Positions 1 to 8,468 are shown, numbered from the stretch's first letter. The stretch: DNA of 33,673 bases from Pseudanabaena sp. M53BS1SP1A06MG (GCA_020404105.1 JADBWH010000034.1:1-33673); one strand, 5' to 3'. The notes: generated by a model from the sequence alone, not told the origin. Translations and numbers: made by a program.

Positions 1-44
1 AATGGTTAACTACACTTAAATCTTTTAAGTAGCTCAACTTAATT

Positions 45-196
45 ACTGATGTTACGTGGAAGTTTCTAAGACCCTCACCCCTAGCCCCTCTCCCATTAAG
101 GGAGAGGGGAACAAGAAATTAGTCTAGCTCCCCCTCTCCCATCAAGGGAGAGGGGGCAGGGGGGTGAGGGTGATATTTGTTCCACGTAACATCAGT
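45..196. repeat. MITE-like element C with 17-bp terminal inverted repeats and two GC-rich hairpins
   Basis: The ends are a perfect inverted repeat: actgatgttacgtggaa at 45-61 and its reverse complement at 180-196. Inside are two similar G/C-rich palindromes built on ccctctccc...gggagaggg, at about 85-112 and 132-158. There is no ORF. Its left flank (25-44) matches the left end of repeat family B, so the element may have inserted into a B copy. No second copy is seen in the window. The terminal repeats are seen directly; mobility is inferred. Confidence 0.7.
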
Positions 197-212
197 TATT
201 AGTGGTTTACAG

Positions 213-314
213 AGTAGCTCGGCATAATTAAAACCCAAACACAGAGTTTATGTCGTCCCCTATGTAGGCAACCTAAACTTCTGTGATTTATGGTTATTTA
301 TACATAGCTACTTA
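213..314. repeat. Family B palindromic repeat, degenerate copy
   Basis: It starts with agtagctcggcataattaaaac, here shortened to its diagnostic part agtagctcggcataatt, and ends with acatagctacttag. These are degenerate versions of the ends of the copies at 9573-9661 and 33130-33233. The central palindrome (gtcgtcccctatgtaggc) is decayed compared with the perfect cores of the other copies. It lies between element C and the 3' end of the DUF3598-like gene. Confidence 0.6.
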
Positions 315-340
315 GTTGCTTAATTAAATCACTAATCAGA

Positions 341-1171
341 CTACCCCACTTTGTGCTCAGTCACTAAAGTCAAATTTTCCCATCCCCCTTGCTGATTATA
401 GGATCGAATCATCCTTTGATGGAGGTTTGGTTCTAATAACCAAGAGATAGACAGGTGAAATGGCTGTCGCGGGATGATTGTTTCAGGACCTGTCACAGAA
501 GAACCATTTGGTAAAAACAAGGTTTGGATGTGGTTTTGCTCAAATTTTAAAATTTGTGGATACTGAGAATTGATGTGAGCAACTGAACTACTTGTCTGAG
601 TACCTAATGCTGTTGACATTTGTAAAGACATAATCACGCGATCACCATCACGTTGCCATTCCGTTACTGTCGGTGTGACTTCTGGTATGAGCCAATTGGG
701 TGAAAGTGTAACCGCCTCACCTTCCCATTTACCCAATAGAGCGTCAAGAGTTAAGGGTGGATATTCAGGCGTGTTGCTATGGGGCAAATGTTCGCGAATC
801 AGTGTCAATTGCTCCAATTTACTAGTTTTGTCATACAGAAGAATTATGCGTAAACGGCGATTGCCATAAATTAAACCTAACTCTGCGCCAAAATTCGTAA
901 CTGGAGAAAACTGAATCGTTCCCTGAGAGAAAGCACCATTTTCAAATAGAATTATGCTTTTATTTAAAGTGCGGTATTCCAGCACTAAGTCCTGTGGCTG
1001 TCCGTCATAGAAGCGCCGCACAACTTGACGCATTGTTTGCTGATCTTCTTTCAGTTCTAAACTAGTTTCACTGGGAATATCTTCTAATATTTCGCCTTGA
1101 GGAGATAATCGAGCAAAAGAACCTTGCCAACAGCCAAGATTTTGAAGTAAACAATCCCATTGCGATCGCAT
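341..1171 (-). CDS. DUF3598-like protein (putative calycin-fold)
   Basis: The 276-residue soluble protein has no signal peptide or membrane helix. The N-terminal stretch QWDCLLQNLGCWQGSFARLSP and the repeat of a similar unit near residue 145 (LLGKWEGEAVTL) resemble the cyanobacterial DUF3598 family, which is thought to adopt a calycin/lipocalin-like beta-barrel duplicated in tandem. The two W-x-G motifs support such a two-barrel layout. The biochemical function of the family is not known to me; some calycins in cyanobacteria (CpcT/CpeS types) handle bilins, but nothing here shows chromophore lyase activity. A HIP1 octamer lies across codons 2-4. The gene stands alone between repeat-rich spacers. 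Confidence 0.7.
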   Translation of the reverse strand: MRSQWDCLLQNLGCWQGSFARLSPQGEILEDIPSETSLELKEDQQTMRQVVRRFYDGQPQDLVLEYRTLNKSIILFENGAFSQGTIQFSPVTNFGAELGLIYGNRRLRIILLYDKTSKLEQLTLIREHLPHSNTPEYPPLTLDALLGKWEGEAVTLSPNWLIPEVTPTVTEWQRDGDRVIMSLQMSTALGTQTSSSVAHINSQYPQILKFEQNHIQTLFLPNGSSVTGPETIIPRQPFHLSISWLLEPNLHQRMIRSYNQQGGWENLTLVTEHKVG

Positions 1172-1352
1172 AATTTTTTTAACATAGAATAAATTTGGCT
1201 AAAGCCGATTACTTATTCTATGGCTTTTGCTTGTGTTAATCGCAATAATAAATCCTATACCATTAAAGTGATTTGATAACATCATTAGCGCTTTGTGCAG
1301 CGCTAATGGCGATAAATCCTACCCTTCCCAATTATTGAGATTTATCATCTTT

Positions 1353-1443
1353 AGGACTTACGCATTGGGTAGATGTGGTGCGGGCTTCGCCCGCACCACA
1401 TCTACCTCAATCCTAAGAAATTCGTTCGGTTTGCGTAAGTCCT
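1353..1443. repeat. Family A palindromic repeat (91 bp)
   Basis: The terminal inverted repeats are aggacttacgca and tgcgtaagtcct, and the internal palindrome is gtagatgtggtgcgggc / gcccgcaccacatctac. The same 91-bp unit recurs in reverse orientation at 6427-6517 and as decayed copies at 9281-9371 and 12381-12467. It has no coding capacity, so any movement would need a transposase supplied in trans. Confidence 0.85.
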
Positions 1444-1624
1444 AATCTTCACAAATTTAGTAATGAGAAAATCGATATCGATCTCTTCTAACTTGTGTAG
1501 ATCCCAAGTGTAGCTATCTGCATAGGCAAGATTGCCATAAATAAAATTGATACGATTGTTGACTTTATTTATGTATAGCTACTTAGGGACTTGATGAGAA
1601 AAAAGGTACCACTGAGTTTGTATA

Positions 1625-1668
1625 GCTTCGACTTCGCTCAGCCAACTTTGGCTGAGCGAAGTCGAAGC
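1625..1668. repeat. Family E hairpin (perfect 20-bp arms)
   Basis: gcttcgacttcgctcagcca, a 4-base loop, then its exact reverse complement. It is preceded by ttgatgagaaaaaaggta (about 1592-1609), which also precedes the related copy at 17301-17360. Other related copies are at 8469-8519 and 20789-20889. It is too far from an upstream gene end to be a terminator of a + strand gene. Confidence 0.75.
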
Positions 1669-1743
1669 CGTTGTAATCAGAAACCTAGGTATAGAGATGT
1701 CATGTTAAAATTATATTAAACATATCTTCAACTTGTATTAACC

Positions 1744-2241
1744 ATGAGGATAGTTAATTCGGCACAACAATATCCAATCTTTGGCTCTGAGATTAAATGT
1801 CCCCATTGTCAGCAGATTATTCCCGCGCTAATTTTGACAGATACCTATCTTTGCCCAAGACATGGTGCATTTGAAGTTAGTTCAAATGGTCGAGATCTGG
1901 TGCATTTGCAGTCTGATCGTCAGTGGCGACTGTGGAACGATGAATGGTATCGGCAACATAATCATCCCGACGGTATCAGGTTTGAGATTCATGAAAATAT
2001 AGATCGGCTATATACCCAAGGTTATCGGGCGATCAAAGTTATGATCGCTCATCGTTATATTGATCTCGTTAGTCCTTATCTTGAGACAGCTGCGATCAGT
2101 TCTAATATGCAACGTCTATATGGATTAAGTGTAGAGTTTAGTCCTCCCGAAGAGGAAGAACCACGTTGGGGAATCATTAACTTTGAGCTAGAAAAAGAAC
2201 TTGGTACGCCTAAAGGTTATCCATACTTTCGTTCTTTTTAA
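1744..2241 (+). CDS. TIGR02652-like conserved cyanobacterial protein with a zinc-ribbon-like motif
   Basis: The 165-residue protein belongs by pattern to a family found essentially only in cyanobacteria (TIGR02652). Near the N-terminus are C-P-H-C (residues about 19-22) and C-P-R-H (about 37-40), spaced like a small zinc knuckle. They are followed by the family hallmarks HLQSDRQWRLWNDEWYRQH and HPDGIRFEIHENIDRLYTQGYRA. It has no membrane segment or signal peptide. The start ATG at 1744 has no obvious Shine-Dalgarno sequence, which is common in cyanobacteria. Function is unknown. The gene is monocistronic and converges on the pcrA-type helicase gene. Confidence 0.8.
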   Translation: MRIVNSAQQYPIFGSEIKCPHCQQIIPALILTDTYLCPRHGAFEVSSNGRDLVHLQSDRQWRLWNDEWYRQHNHPDGIRFEIHENIDRLYTQGYRAIKVMIAHRYIDLVSPYLETAAISSNMQRLYGLSVEFSPPEEEEPRWGIINFELEKELGTPKGYPYFRSF

Positions 2242-2355
2242 GAAAAAAAGGGCTTACACAATGCTAGCGAACTCATCTTCGCGATCGCCCAAATTTATCG
2301 AGGACTCACTCTGATTCCATCAAATGCCATTACGCAGGCTAAGTCTATGATTAGT

Positions 2356-4731
2356 CTAGATTTTCTGAATTGGCGCAATTTTAGGATCGATAATTTTTTT
2401 ACCTTGCCCTGCAAAAGAAACAGCCAAATACATCTTGTCGCCAGTACCTAGCAAATTTGCAACTTGACCTTCGCCAAATTTATCATGCATCACGCGATCG
2501 CCTACCTGCCAATTAACACTAGGCTTGGGCTTGACTGCATTAACCTTAGGTATTGCAACGGTACGGAGAGAACCGCGTACACTCGTAGCTTCAGCACGTT
2601 GACTTGCCTTACTGATAAATTTATCGATGCCATGCCCTGTGAGATATTCTTTGGGCAGTTCAGCAAGGAATTGAGAAGGTATGGCATATTCACGATTACC
2701 ATAGAGACGACGGGCTTGGGCATGGCTGAGGAAGAGTTTCTCTTGGGCGCGAGTAATGCCTACATACATAAGACGGCGCTCTTCTTCCAAGGCGATTGGG
2801 TCATTAATGGAACGAAAGCTGGGGAATAGTCCCTGCTCTAAGCCGACTAAAAATACTACAGGAAATTCTAAGCCCTTAGCTGCATGGAGTGTCATCAGTG
2901 TGACTTTCTCTGCATTCTCACTACTATCATCAAGGCTAGAGGCTAGAGCAGCATTGGCTAAAAAGGCTTCAAGGGAAGCATCTTCATTTTCTTCCGCAAA
3001 TTGCACTGCGGCATTATAAAGCTCTTGCAAGTTAGCAAGGCGATCATTGGCTTCATCATTTCCCTGTGCTTTCAGTTCATCGACATAACCCGATTCTTGA
3101 AGAATCCCTTGAATGATATCTGTTGCAGGAGTGACAGATACCTTTGCTTGCCATTTTTGCATCAGTTCTACAAAGGAGAGAACACCACGCGCCGATCTCC
3201 CTGCGAGGGTTTTAACCGTAGTTTCATCGCTGATGATTTCCCAGATCGGGACACTGAGTTCTTGGGCAGCCTGTTGCAGCTTATCAAGGGTTGCCTTGCC
3301 GATGCTACGTTTAGGAATATTAATGATTCGCATTAGACCAAGGGTATCGGAAGGGTTCGATAGCAGGCGTAAATAGGAGAGAATATCTTTAATTTCTTTG
3401 CGATCATAAAATCGTAAGCCACCTACAACTTTGTAAGGGATATTCCAACGCACTAGCATTTCCTCAAAGGGGCGGGATTGGGCGTTAGTACGGTAGAGAA
3501 TGGCGAAATGTCCAAGGTTAGCACTAGGAGTTTTTGACTTTACGCGACGAATCTGTTCAATTACAAATTGAGCTTCGTCCACTTCATCAGCAGCACGATA
3601 TAGTTCGATCAGGTCGCCTTCTGGACGAGTTGCCTTGAGAATCTTATCAATACGTTGGGAATTATTATCAATCAGTTGATTAGCAATTTCGAGAATATTT
3701 GCCACAGACCGATAGTTCTCTTCGAGCTTGATCATGGTCTTTGTATGGGCATCAGGCAAGCGATCGCCAAAAGCCTCTTGAAATTCCATTAAGATTGTGA
3801 AATCGGCAGAACGGAAACTATAAATCGATTGATCTGCATCACCGACGACAAAAATGGAACGATTCTCCCAAGTCGGCTGGTTGTCATTAGTAGCTAGCAA
3901 ACGAATCAAGTCATACTGAGTGCGATTAGTATCTTGATATTCATCAACGAGAATATGCTTAAATCGATTATGCCAATAGTTGAGAACTTCAGGATTTTTT
4001 TGAAAAAGTCGGACGGGTAAAAAGATTAAATCATCAAAGTCAAGGGCATTATTCGTAGCTAGTTGATTTTGATAGAGGTTATACACCTGTGCGATCGCCC
4101 GTTTGCGATAGGGAGAATCATCACTCTGTTTTTCGTATTCTTCGGGAGTCCAGCCTTTGTTTTTAGCATTACTGATCGCAAAGCGTACCGAACGAGGCTC
4201 AAATTTTTTTTCATCAAGCTTTAATTGATTAACGATAATATCCTTAACTAAAGATTGCGCGTCCGAATCGTCAAAAATCGAGAAATTCTTAGTCCAAGTT
4301 CTCCCATTCGGATCTTGATATTTATCGATATCAAGCCGTAGTATACGACAGCACATACTGTGGAAAGTCCCCATCCAGAGACCATCTTCGGCAAAGCTAT
4401 TGATATAGCGCTTATAAACCTTTTTGCGAAGTTTTTCCTGTTCCCAATCATTAATTTCGCTGAAAGCTTTACCTAGCTCTCTTTGAGCTACCTCTTTGGT
4501 TAGTAGCGATTGAATTCGCTCATTCATTTCCTTTGCTGCCTTATTCGTGAAAGTTACAGCTAAAATTGCTTCTGAGGCAATATCATGATTGAGCAGTAAG
4601 TTGGCGATGCGATAGGTTAAAGTGCGTGTTTTTCCTGACCCCGCGCCTGCAACTACTAGCATTGGACCGTGAAGATGGCTAGCTGCTTTTTGTTGAGCAT
4701 GGTTGAGATGGTATAAAAAATTGGAACTCAT
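2356..4731 (-). CDS. pcrA: ATP-dependent DNA helicase, UvrD/PcrA type
   Basis: This is a 791-residue superfamily 1A 3'-5' helicase for nucleotide excision and mismatch repair and for clearing recombinase or stalled polymerase from DNA. Motifs seen: Q motif LNHAQQKAA (9-17), Walker A GAGSGKT (29-35), motif Ia FTNKAAKEM (about 61-69), DEAD-type motif II VDEYQDT (262-268), motif III GDADQSIYSFR (297-307), and motif VI with VGITRAQEKL near the C-terminus. The terminal VGDRVMHDKFGEGQV is the Tudor-like tail of PcrA proteins, which in other bacteria contacts RNA polymerase. The length is close to that of typical UvrD and PcrA proteins. The gene diverges from the kinase gene at 4804 with about 70 bp between them. 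Calling it uvrD instead of pcrA would be equally defensible. Confidence 0.93.
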   Translation of the reverse strand: MSSNFLYHLNHAQQKAASHLHGPMLVVAGAGSGKTRTLTYRIANLLLNHDIASEAILAVTFTNKAAKEMNERIQSLLTKEVAQRELGKAFSEINDWEQEKLRKKVYKRYINSFAEDGLWMGTFHSMCCRILRLDIDKYQDPNGRTWTKNFSIFDDSDAQSLVKDIIVNQLKLDEKKFEPRSVRFAISNAKNKGWTPEEYEKQSDDSPYRKRAIAQVYNLYQNQLATNNALDFDDLIFLPVRLFQKNPEVLNYWHNRFKHILVDEYQDTNRTQYDLIRLLATNDNQPTWENRSIFVVGDADQSIYSFRSADFTILMEFQEAFGDRLPDAHTKTMIKLEENYRSVANILEIANQLIDNNSQRIDKILKATRPEGDLIELYRAADEVDEAQFVIEQIRRVKSKTPSANLGHFAILYRTNAQSRPFEEMLVRWNIPYKVVGGLRFYDRKEIKDILSYLRLLSNPSDTLGLMRIINIPKRSIGKATLDKLQQAAQELSVPIWEIISDETTVKTLAGRSARGVLSFVELMQKWQAKVSVTPATDIIQGILQESGYVDELKAQGNDEANDRLANLQELYNAAVQFAEENEDASLEAFLANAALASSLDDSSENAEKVTLMTLHAAKGLEFPVVFLVGLEQGLFPSFRSINDPIALEEERRLMYVGITRAQEKLFLSHAQARRLYGNREYAIPSQFLAELPKEYLTGHGIDKFISKASQRAEATSVRGSLRTVAIPKVNAVKPKPSVNWQVGDRVMHDKFGEGQVANLLGTGDKMYLAVSFAGQGKKIIDPKIAPIQKI

Positions 4732-4803
4732 GGGTGCAGGAGGGAAAAACTTAGGTAGACTCTAATACAGTATGCCAAAAATGTTTACTCATACGTTTGC
4801 ACA

Positions 4804-6267
4804 GTGGATATTTACTGCACGCGCCCCAATTGTACTAAGCCTCTAAATTCCTTTGCTGACCTTGATAGTGGCAATACTCTCAAAACAATTACCCAAAAGT
4901 TTTGTACGAGTTGCGGGATGCCCCTATTGCTGGGTGGGCGCTATATTGTCGAGCATCCCATCGCCAGAGGTGGTTTTGGTGCAACTTTCTTAGCTCGCGA
5001 TCGCTATACACCTGCGATGAAACGATGTGTGGTGAAGCTATTGCAACCCATCGGTTTTACGAGTAATCAGATGGTGGTTGCTAAGCAAATGTTTGAACGC
5101 GAGGCAACGGTTTTAGAAGATTTGGGGACACATCCGCAAATTCCTGATCTACTTGCTTACTTTGAGGTGCAGTCAGGACAGGATGAATTTTTTTATTTAG
5201 TCCAAGAATTTGTCGATGGCTTTACCCTAGAACAAATTGTTACGCAGCATGGGGCGATCGCTGAGGCAGATGTTTTAGAAATTATGCATAGCCTCTTGCC
5301 TGTCTTGACATTTATTCATGATAAAGGTTCAATCCATCGTGATATCAAACCTGCCAATATCATGGTGCGTAAGTCCGATCAGTCCTACTTTCTCTTGGAT
5401 TTTGGAGCAGTGAAGCAAGTGGCAGGAGTTGCCCAAGGTCAAAAATCTACAGGTATTTTTACCCCTGGCTATGGCGCACCTGAGCAAATGCGCGGCGATA
5501 CTGTCTTTCCTTCAACAGATCTCTATGCCTTTGCTGTGACCTGTCTCTTTTTATTAACGGGCAAGGAGCCAGATGAATTATTCGATGTTAGTTACAACAA
5601 ATGGCAGTGGGAGCGCTTTGTCAAGCTCAGCCCTAATTTTAGTCATGTTTTACAGAGGATGTTGGAATCGGCTCCTAGTGAACGCTTTACTTCGGCAGCA
5701 GATGTTCTCCAAGCCCTAAGATCTCAAGCACCAGTAAAATCAGTGCAAGTAGTACAACCAGCAGTAACAGCACCTGTCAAGCCAGCACATCAGGCAAGTA
5801 TCCAAGTTCCTGTCCCTGCACCCCTGCCTAATTTTGCACCCGCAGTCCCTAAACCTGTAGCAGCGCGATCGCCAAAAACGCCTTGGTTACTATCTGCCTC
5901 AATTCCTACTCAATTTATTGGTGCTTTTTTGTTAGGTGTAGAGGCGATGTTGCTATGGCAAGTAAGTACAACAGTTGGAATTGCGGCGATCGGTACTCCA
6001 GCTAATTTAATTGCTTTTGCTACAGTATTGCTAGGGATCATTCTGCTCAGAATAAGTTCTGTTCTTGACAATAAAGATCTATTTGTATTCGTAAACTTGC
6101 TAAGTTTCGCAGCCGTCTGGGGATGTCAAATGTTGGCGAAAGTTCAGTTTCAGACCTTTCCTAGTTGGATCGAAGTTGCTCAATATTGTGGAATTGCAGG
6201 ATTTAGTGCGATCGCTCTGATGGCAGCCTTTCGCCTCGTCTTCCAATTGCTCTATTCCTTGATATAA
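4804..6267 (+). CDS. Membrane-anchored serine/threonine protein kinase with N-terminal four-Cys ribbon
   Basis: The 487-residue protein starts at GTG; no in-frame ATG lies upstream. Cys5, Cys10, Cys34 and Cys37 form a probable zinc ribbon, as in the four-Cys class of cyanobacterial Hanks-type kinases. The kinase domain (about 47-305) has the Gly loop RGGFGA (55-60), VVK Lys78, the catalytic loop HRD (178-180) with KPAN, the DFG motif (199-201) and the APEQ loop, so it should be active. A Pro/Ala/Val-rich linker (about 310-360) leads to four hydrophobic segments (about 368-487), which predict a polytopic C-terminal anchor with the kinase in the cytoplasm. There is no extracytoplasmic sensor, so any signal would have to come through the ribbon or the membrane helices. 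Substrate is unknown. Confidence 0.9.
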   Translation: MDIYCTRPNCTKPLNSFADLDSGNTLKTITQKFCTSCGMPLLLGGRYIVEHPIARGGFGATFLARDRYTPAMKRCVVKLLQPIGFTSNQMVVAKQMFEREATVLEDLGTHPQIPDLLAYFEVQSGQDEFFYLVQEFVDGFTLEQIVTQHGAIAEADVLEIMHSLLPVLTFIHDKGSIHRDIKPANIMVRKSDQSYFLLDFGAVKQVAGVAQGQKSTGIFTPGYGAPEQMRGDTVFPSTDLYAFAVTCLFLLTGKEPDELFDVSYNKWQWERFVKLSPNFSHVLQRMLESAPSERFTSAADVLQALRSQAPVKSVQVVQPAVTAPVKPAHQASIQVPVPAPLPNFAPAVPKPVAARSPKTPWLLSASIPTQFIGAFLLGVEAMLLWQVSTTVGIAAIGTPANLIAFATVLLGIILLRISSVLDNKDLFVFVNLLSFAAVWGCQMLAKVQFQTFPSWIEVAQYCGIAGFSAIALMAAFRLVFQLLYSLI

Positions 6268-6273
6268 AAGTAA

Positions 6274-6306
6274 AATGAATGATGATGCAAAGCATCATCA
6301 TTCATT
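6274..6306 (+). terminator. Hairpin after the kinase gene
   Basis: aatgaatgatgatgc, loop aaa, gcatcatcattcatt: a perfect 15-bp stem that starts 6 bp after the kinase stop. There is no T-tract, so intrinsic termination is only probable. It could equally be an RNA-stabilising hairpin. Confidence 0.5.
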
Positions 6307-6388
6307 GGTAATTATGTAATGTAATTGAGTTGCAGGCGATTCGCCCCCGCAACTCAATTACTAAAAAAATTACTTTGCAGCACTACCC
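6307..6388. repeat. Family D palindromic repeat
   Basis: Ends ggta...tacc. The core is taattgagttgc...gcaactcaatta, followed by ctaaaaaaattactttgcag. It is the same architecture as 17435-17514 (opposite orientation) and 19183-19264. The left arm is partly decayed (gtaattatgtaatg instead of gtagtcatgcaatg). Confidence 0.75.
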
Positions 6389-6426
6389 ACTCATTTTGTT
6401 GGGTTTATTTGGGTATTAATTAAGTT

Positions 6427-6517
6427 AGGACTTACGCAAATCGAACGAATTTATTAGGATTGAGGTAGATGTAGTGTGGGCTTTGCCCGCACTACATCTA
6501 CCTAATGCGTAAGTCCT
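6427..6517. repeat. Family A palindromic repeat, inverted relative to 1353-1443
   Basis: aggacttacgcaaatcgaac at one end and taatgcgtaagtcct at the other, around the palindrome gtagatgtagtgtgggc / gcccgcactacatctac. It is exactly 91 bp. It ends 7 bp from the stop codon of the PSII S4 gene, so it probably forms that transcript's 3' end. Confidence 0.8.
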
Positions 6518-6524
6518 ATAAGTA

Positions 6525-7301
6525 TTAAACTGATCGCGTCATTTGTACCCGATAGCGTTCTTTCTTGGTAACCATAATATCGCCAATGGTGACTCGCCCT
6601 TTACCGCGAATTGCGATTAGATCACCTGTTTTCACTTGATAGCTAGGCTGGGAAATGGTTTTCCAATTGACGCGCACATCTTCGCCATTGATCAAGTCCA
6701 CCATTTTGCTGCGAGACATCCCGAAACCGAAAGAAGCGATCGCATCGAGTCGCAATGAGGCTTCAGTGGAAGTGAGTTCTTTGGTAACAGGAATACGAAT
6801 CTTCAACTCTTCCCAAGCGATTACATTGACTTTCACGGGAACAGTCCGCACTTGATTGAAATGCAGTTGCAAATATTCCACTAGCTCAGGGACAATGATC
6901 GCCTGTGCGCCCTTTTCGCCTAAGACATTAATATCACCGACCTTTTGGCGCTCGATCCCTGTACCGAGGATTGCACCCAGAAAATCCCGATGGGTGGCTG
7001 TATCAAATAGAAAATTTCCTGAAATCGAGATGGGTGTGAGACTGACCTGTGATAGTTCGAGGGTTAATTCACTGCGAGCGATCGCTAATCTCTGGCGTTC
7101 AGCTTGCTCATAACCACCCCACCCCAAGCAATGAATTTCGGTCATCTTGCCAAATACTTGCAAAGCTTCTGCAATTTCGGGCGGTGATAGAAAATCACTG
7201 CATACAACTTCCCATGTTTGAACAGCACGGTCACCCAAGTCTAGCAAGCGGCTGAGGGTATCGCGGTTTTCAACATGATTTAATAGGTCACGAGGTAGCA
7301 T
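6525..7301 (-). CDS. Photosystem II S4-domain protein (YlmH-like RNA-binding protein)
   Basis: The 258-residue protein matches the cyanobacterial/plant 'photosystem II S4 domain' family (TIGR03069), a relative of YlmH. The N-terminal half (1-180) is the family-specific alpha/beta region, with GWGGYEQAERQRLAIAR near residue 80. The C-terminal S4 RNA-binding domain (about 183-245) has the typical LRLDAIASFGFGMSRSKMVD and GDLIAIRGKGRV. The family name rests on a proposed link to PSII; its relatives act on ribosomes or stalled nascent chains, so an rRNA-binding role is at least as likely. Its ATG overlaps the stop of the upstream PRC-barrel gene by one base (TAATG), which implies translational coupling. 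Confidence 0.85.
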   Translation of the reverse strand: MLPRDLLNHVENRDTLSRLLDLGDRAVQTWEVVCSDFLSPPEIAEALQVFGKMTEIHCLGWGGYEQAERQRLAIARSELTLELSQVSLTPISISGNFLFDTATHRDFLGAILGTGIERQKVGDINVLGEKGAQAIIVPELVEYLQLHFNQVRTVPVKVNVIAWEELKIRIPVTKELTSTEASLRLDAIASFGFGMSRSKMVDLINGEDVRVNWKTISQPSYQVKTGDLIAIRGKGRVTIGDIMVTKKERYRVQMTRSV

Positions 7302-8299
7302 TAGATTTCGTCAAATTCCTCTTCGGCAATACGTTGTTTGGACTTGTCAGGAATTTTAGTTTCGCCCCAAGCGTCACGGATTTGTTGTTGGGTCTCGTTA
7401 CGAAACTCAGACTTGGAAGTAGTGGGGTAATCATCCTCAAAGTCGTCATAATCATCATCGTAATTATTAACGGGAGTTGGTGGTGGGGTGATCGAACGCG
7501 ATGGTTCAGGACGGAATTCGGCTCTAGCTTGGCGGCGTTGTTGCTGAGGTGGATTTACTTGAACGCGCTCCTCCGCCCAATTATCGCCATCATCCCATGA
7601 TTGTTCTTGGCGATAGACTGGGCGCTGCTGTTGGGGTGGTGGCGAATAGGTACTTCTGGTTCCCGATGACAGGGCATTATCACGAATGGTAGTAGTTGGT
7701 GGTAGATAGTCATCCTCAAAGTCATCTTCCCAAGGCGCTTTGCCTAAACCGAGACGCTCTAATAAGCCTTTGCTAAGCTGCGTCATCCGATCTTCCATGC
7801 CCTCAGTAACGATAATGCGATCGCGACCAACGGCAATGATTTCATTAACATCAATTTCGTAGGTGCTAATTAAACTCGCAGGAATGATTGGATTACCGAC
7901 CGAAGCCACAATCAAAAACATTAGATCCCCAGTTTCAGGATCAAATTTAAAATCGCGTACTTTACCGAGCAATTCCCCTGACTCAGTAACTACTTCGTTA
8001 TTAATTAAATTGGTGTAACGCTCAGTAATTAAAATATCTTCGAGGACTGATTCATCATCAACCAGAATCGCATCGGGACCTAACAAATCAATATTGTCAA
8101 GAGCCATGAAAAATGTGTCACCAATGCCAATCGGTGTACCAGGGATAAAGCGCTCAGCCACAGTTACTCCTGTAACACGGCGTTGATCAACATCTAGCCA
8201 GATTTGCGTGACAATGCCAAGCCGAATGGCTGATCGCTTACTAAAGACCTGCAAACCCAAAACGGCGGCACGTTGACGAAGATTTTCCGATTGCATCAT
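7301..8299 (-). CDS. PRC-barrel domain protein with acidic, Pro/Gln-rich tail
   Basis: The 332-residue protein has two consecutive PRC-barrel-like units: about 14-80 (FSKRSAIRLGIVTQIWLDVD) and about 88-165 (NLINNEVVTESGELLGKVRDF). PRC barrels act in photosynthetic reaction-centre assembly and in RNA metabolism (RimM). The last 130 residues are low complexity, with QQQ/PPP runs and Asp/Glu clusters such as YDDDYDDFEDDYP, so they are probably disordered. The start codon is one of two adjacent ATGs. It is the first gene of a two-gene unit with the PSII S4 gene, and the shared unit suggests a common role in photosystem or RNA-related assembly (inference). Confidence 0.8.
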   Translation of the reverse strand: MMQSENLRQRAAVLGLQVFSKRSAIRLGIVTQIWLDVDQRRVTGVTVAERFIPGTPIGIGDTFFMALDNIDLLGPDAILVDDESVLEDILITERYTNLINNEVVTESGELLGKVRDFKFDPETGDLMFLIVASVGNPIIPASLISTYEIDVNEIIAVGRDRIIVTEGMEDRMTQLSKGLLERLGLGKAPWEDDFEDDYLPPTTTIRDNALSSGTRSTYSPPPQQQRPVYRQEQSWDDGDNWAEERVQVNPPQQQRRQARAEFRPEPSRSITPPPTPVNNYDDDYDDFEDDYPTTSKSEFRNETQQQIRDAWGETKIPDKSKQRIAEEEFDEI

Positions 8300-8468
8300 G
8301 GCTGTGACGTTGCTCTAAATGATTCCTTACAAGTGGGTTGTCCAACAAGTGGGGCATTAACTACATAGGAGAGTAAATACCTAGCCCTGATTCTAGCAGA
8401 CTAGATCGCTGTCGGTATTTTAACGTTGAACGACTTTTAGGTTGTAGAAGCAAAAATGAGATATGAGT

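Larger units (their letters stand above)
1172..1743. other. Repeat-rich intergenic spacer
   Basis: This 572-bp spacer has no convincing gene. It holds a family A palindrome (1353-1443), a right-end fragment of family B (about 1565-1586, tatgtatagctacttag) and a family E hairpin (1625-1668). The AT-rich stretch just before 1744 probably carries the promoter of the next gene; I could not pick -35/-10 boxes with confidence. Confidence 0.6.

Noticed and set aside
2242-2355. Open frame reading ELIFAIAQIYRGLTLIPSNA after the TIGR02652-like gene.
   Set aside because: No start codon context or ribosome binding site, and it runs into the 3' end of pcrA; too little to call a gene or remnant.
2464-3376. 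Several long open frames on the plus strand opposite pcrA.
   Set aside because: They are antisense shadows of the helicase codons, overlap one another and resemble no family.
4755-4768. GTA-N8-TAC sequence between pcrA and the kinase, matching the NtcA site consensus.
   Set aside because: The motif is short enough to occur by chance in several kb of spacer, neither gene is an expected nitrogen-control target, and no -10 box lies at the proper distance before either start codon.
7334-7600. Plus-strand open frame with Val/Ile-rich runs opposite the PRC-barrel tail.
   Set aside because: The runs are the complement of Asp/Glu-rich codons of the real gene; no ribosome binding site.
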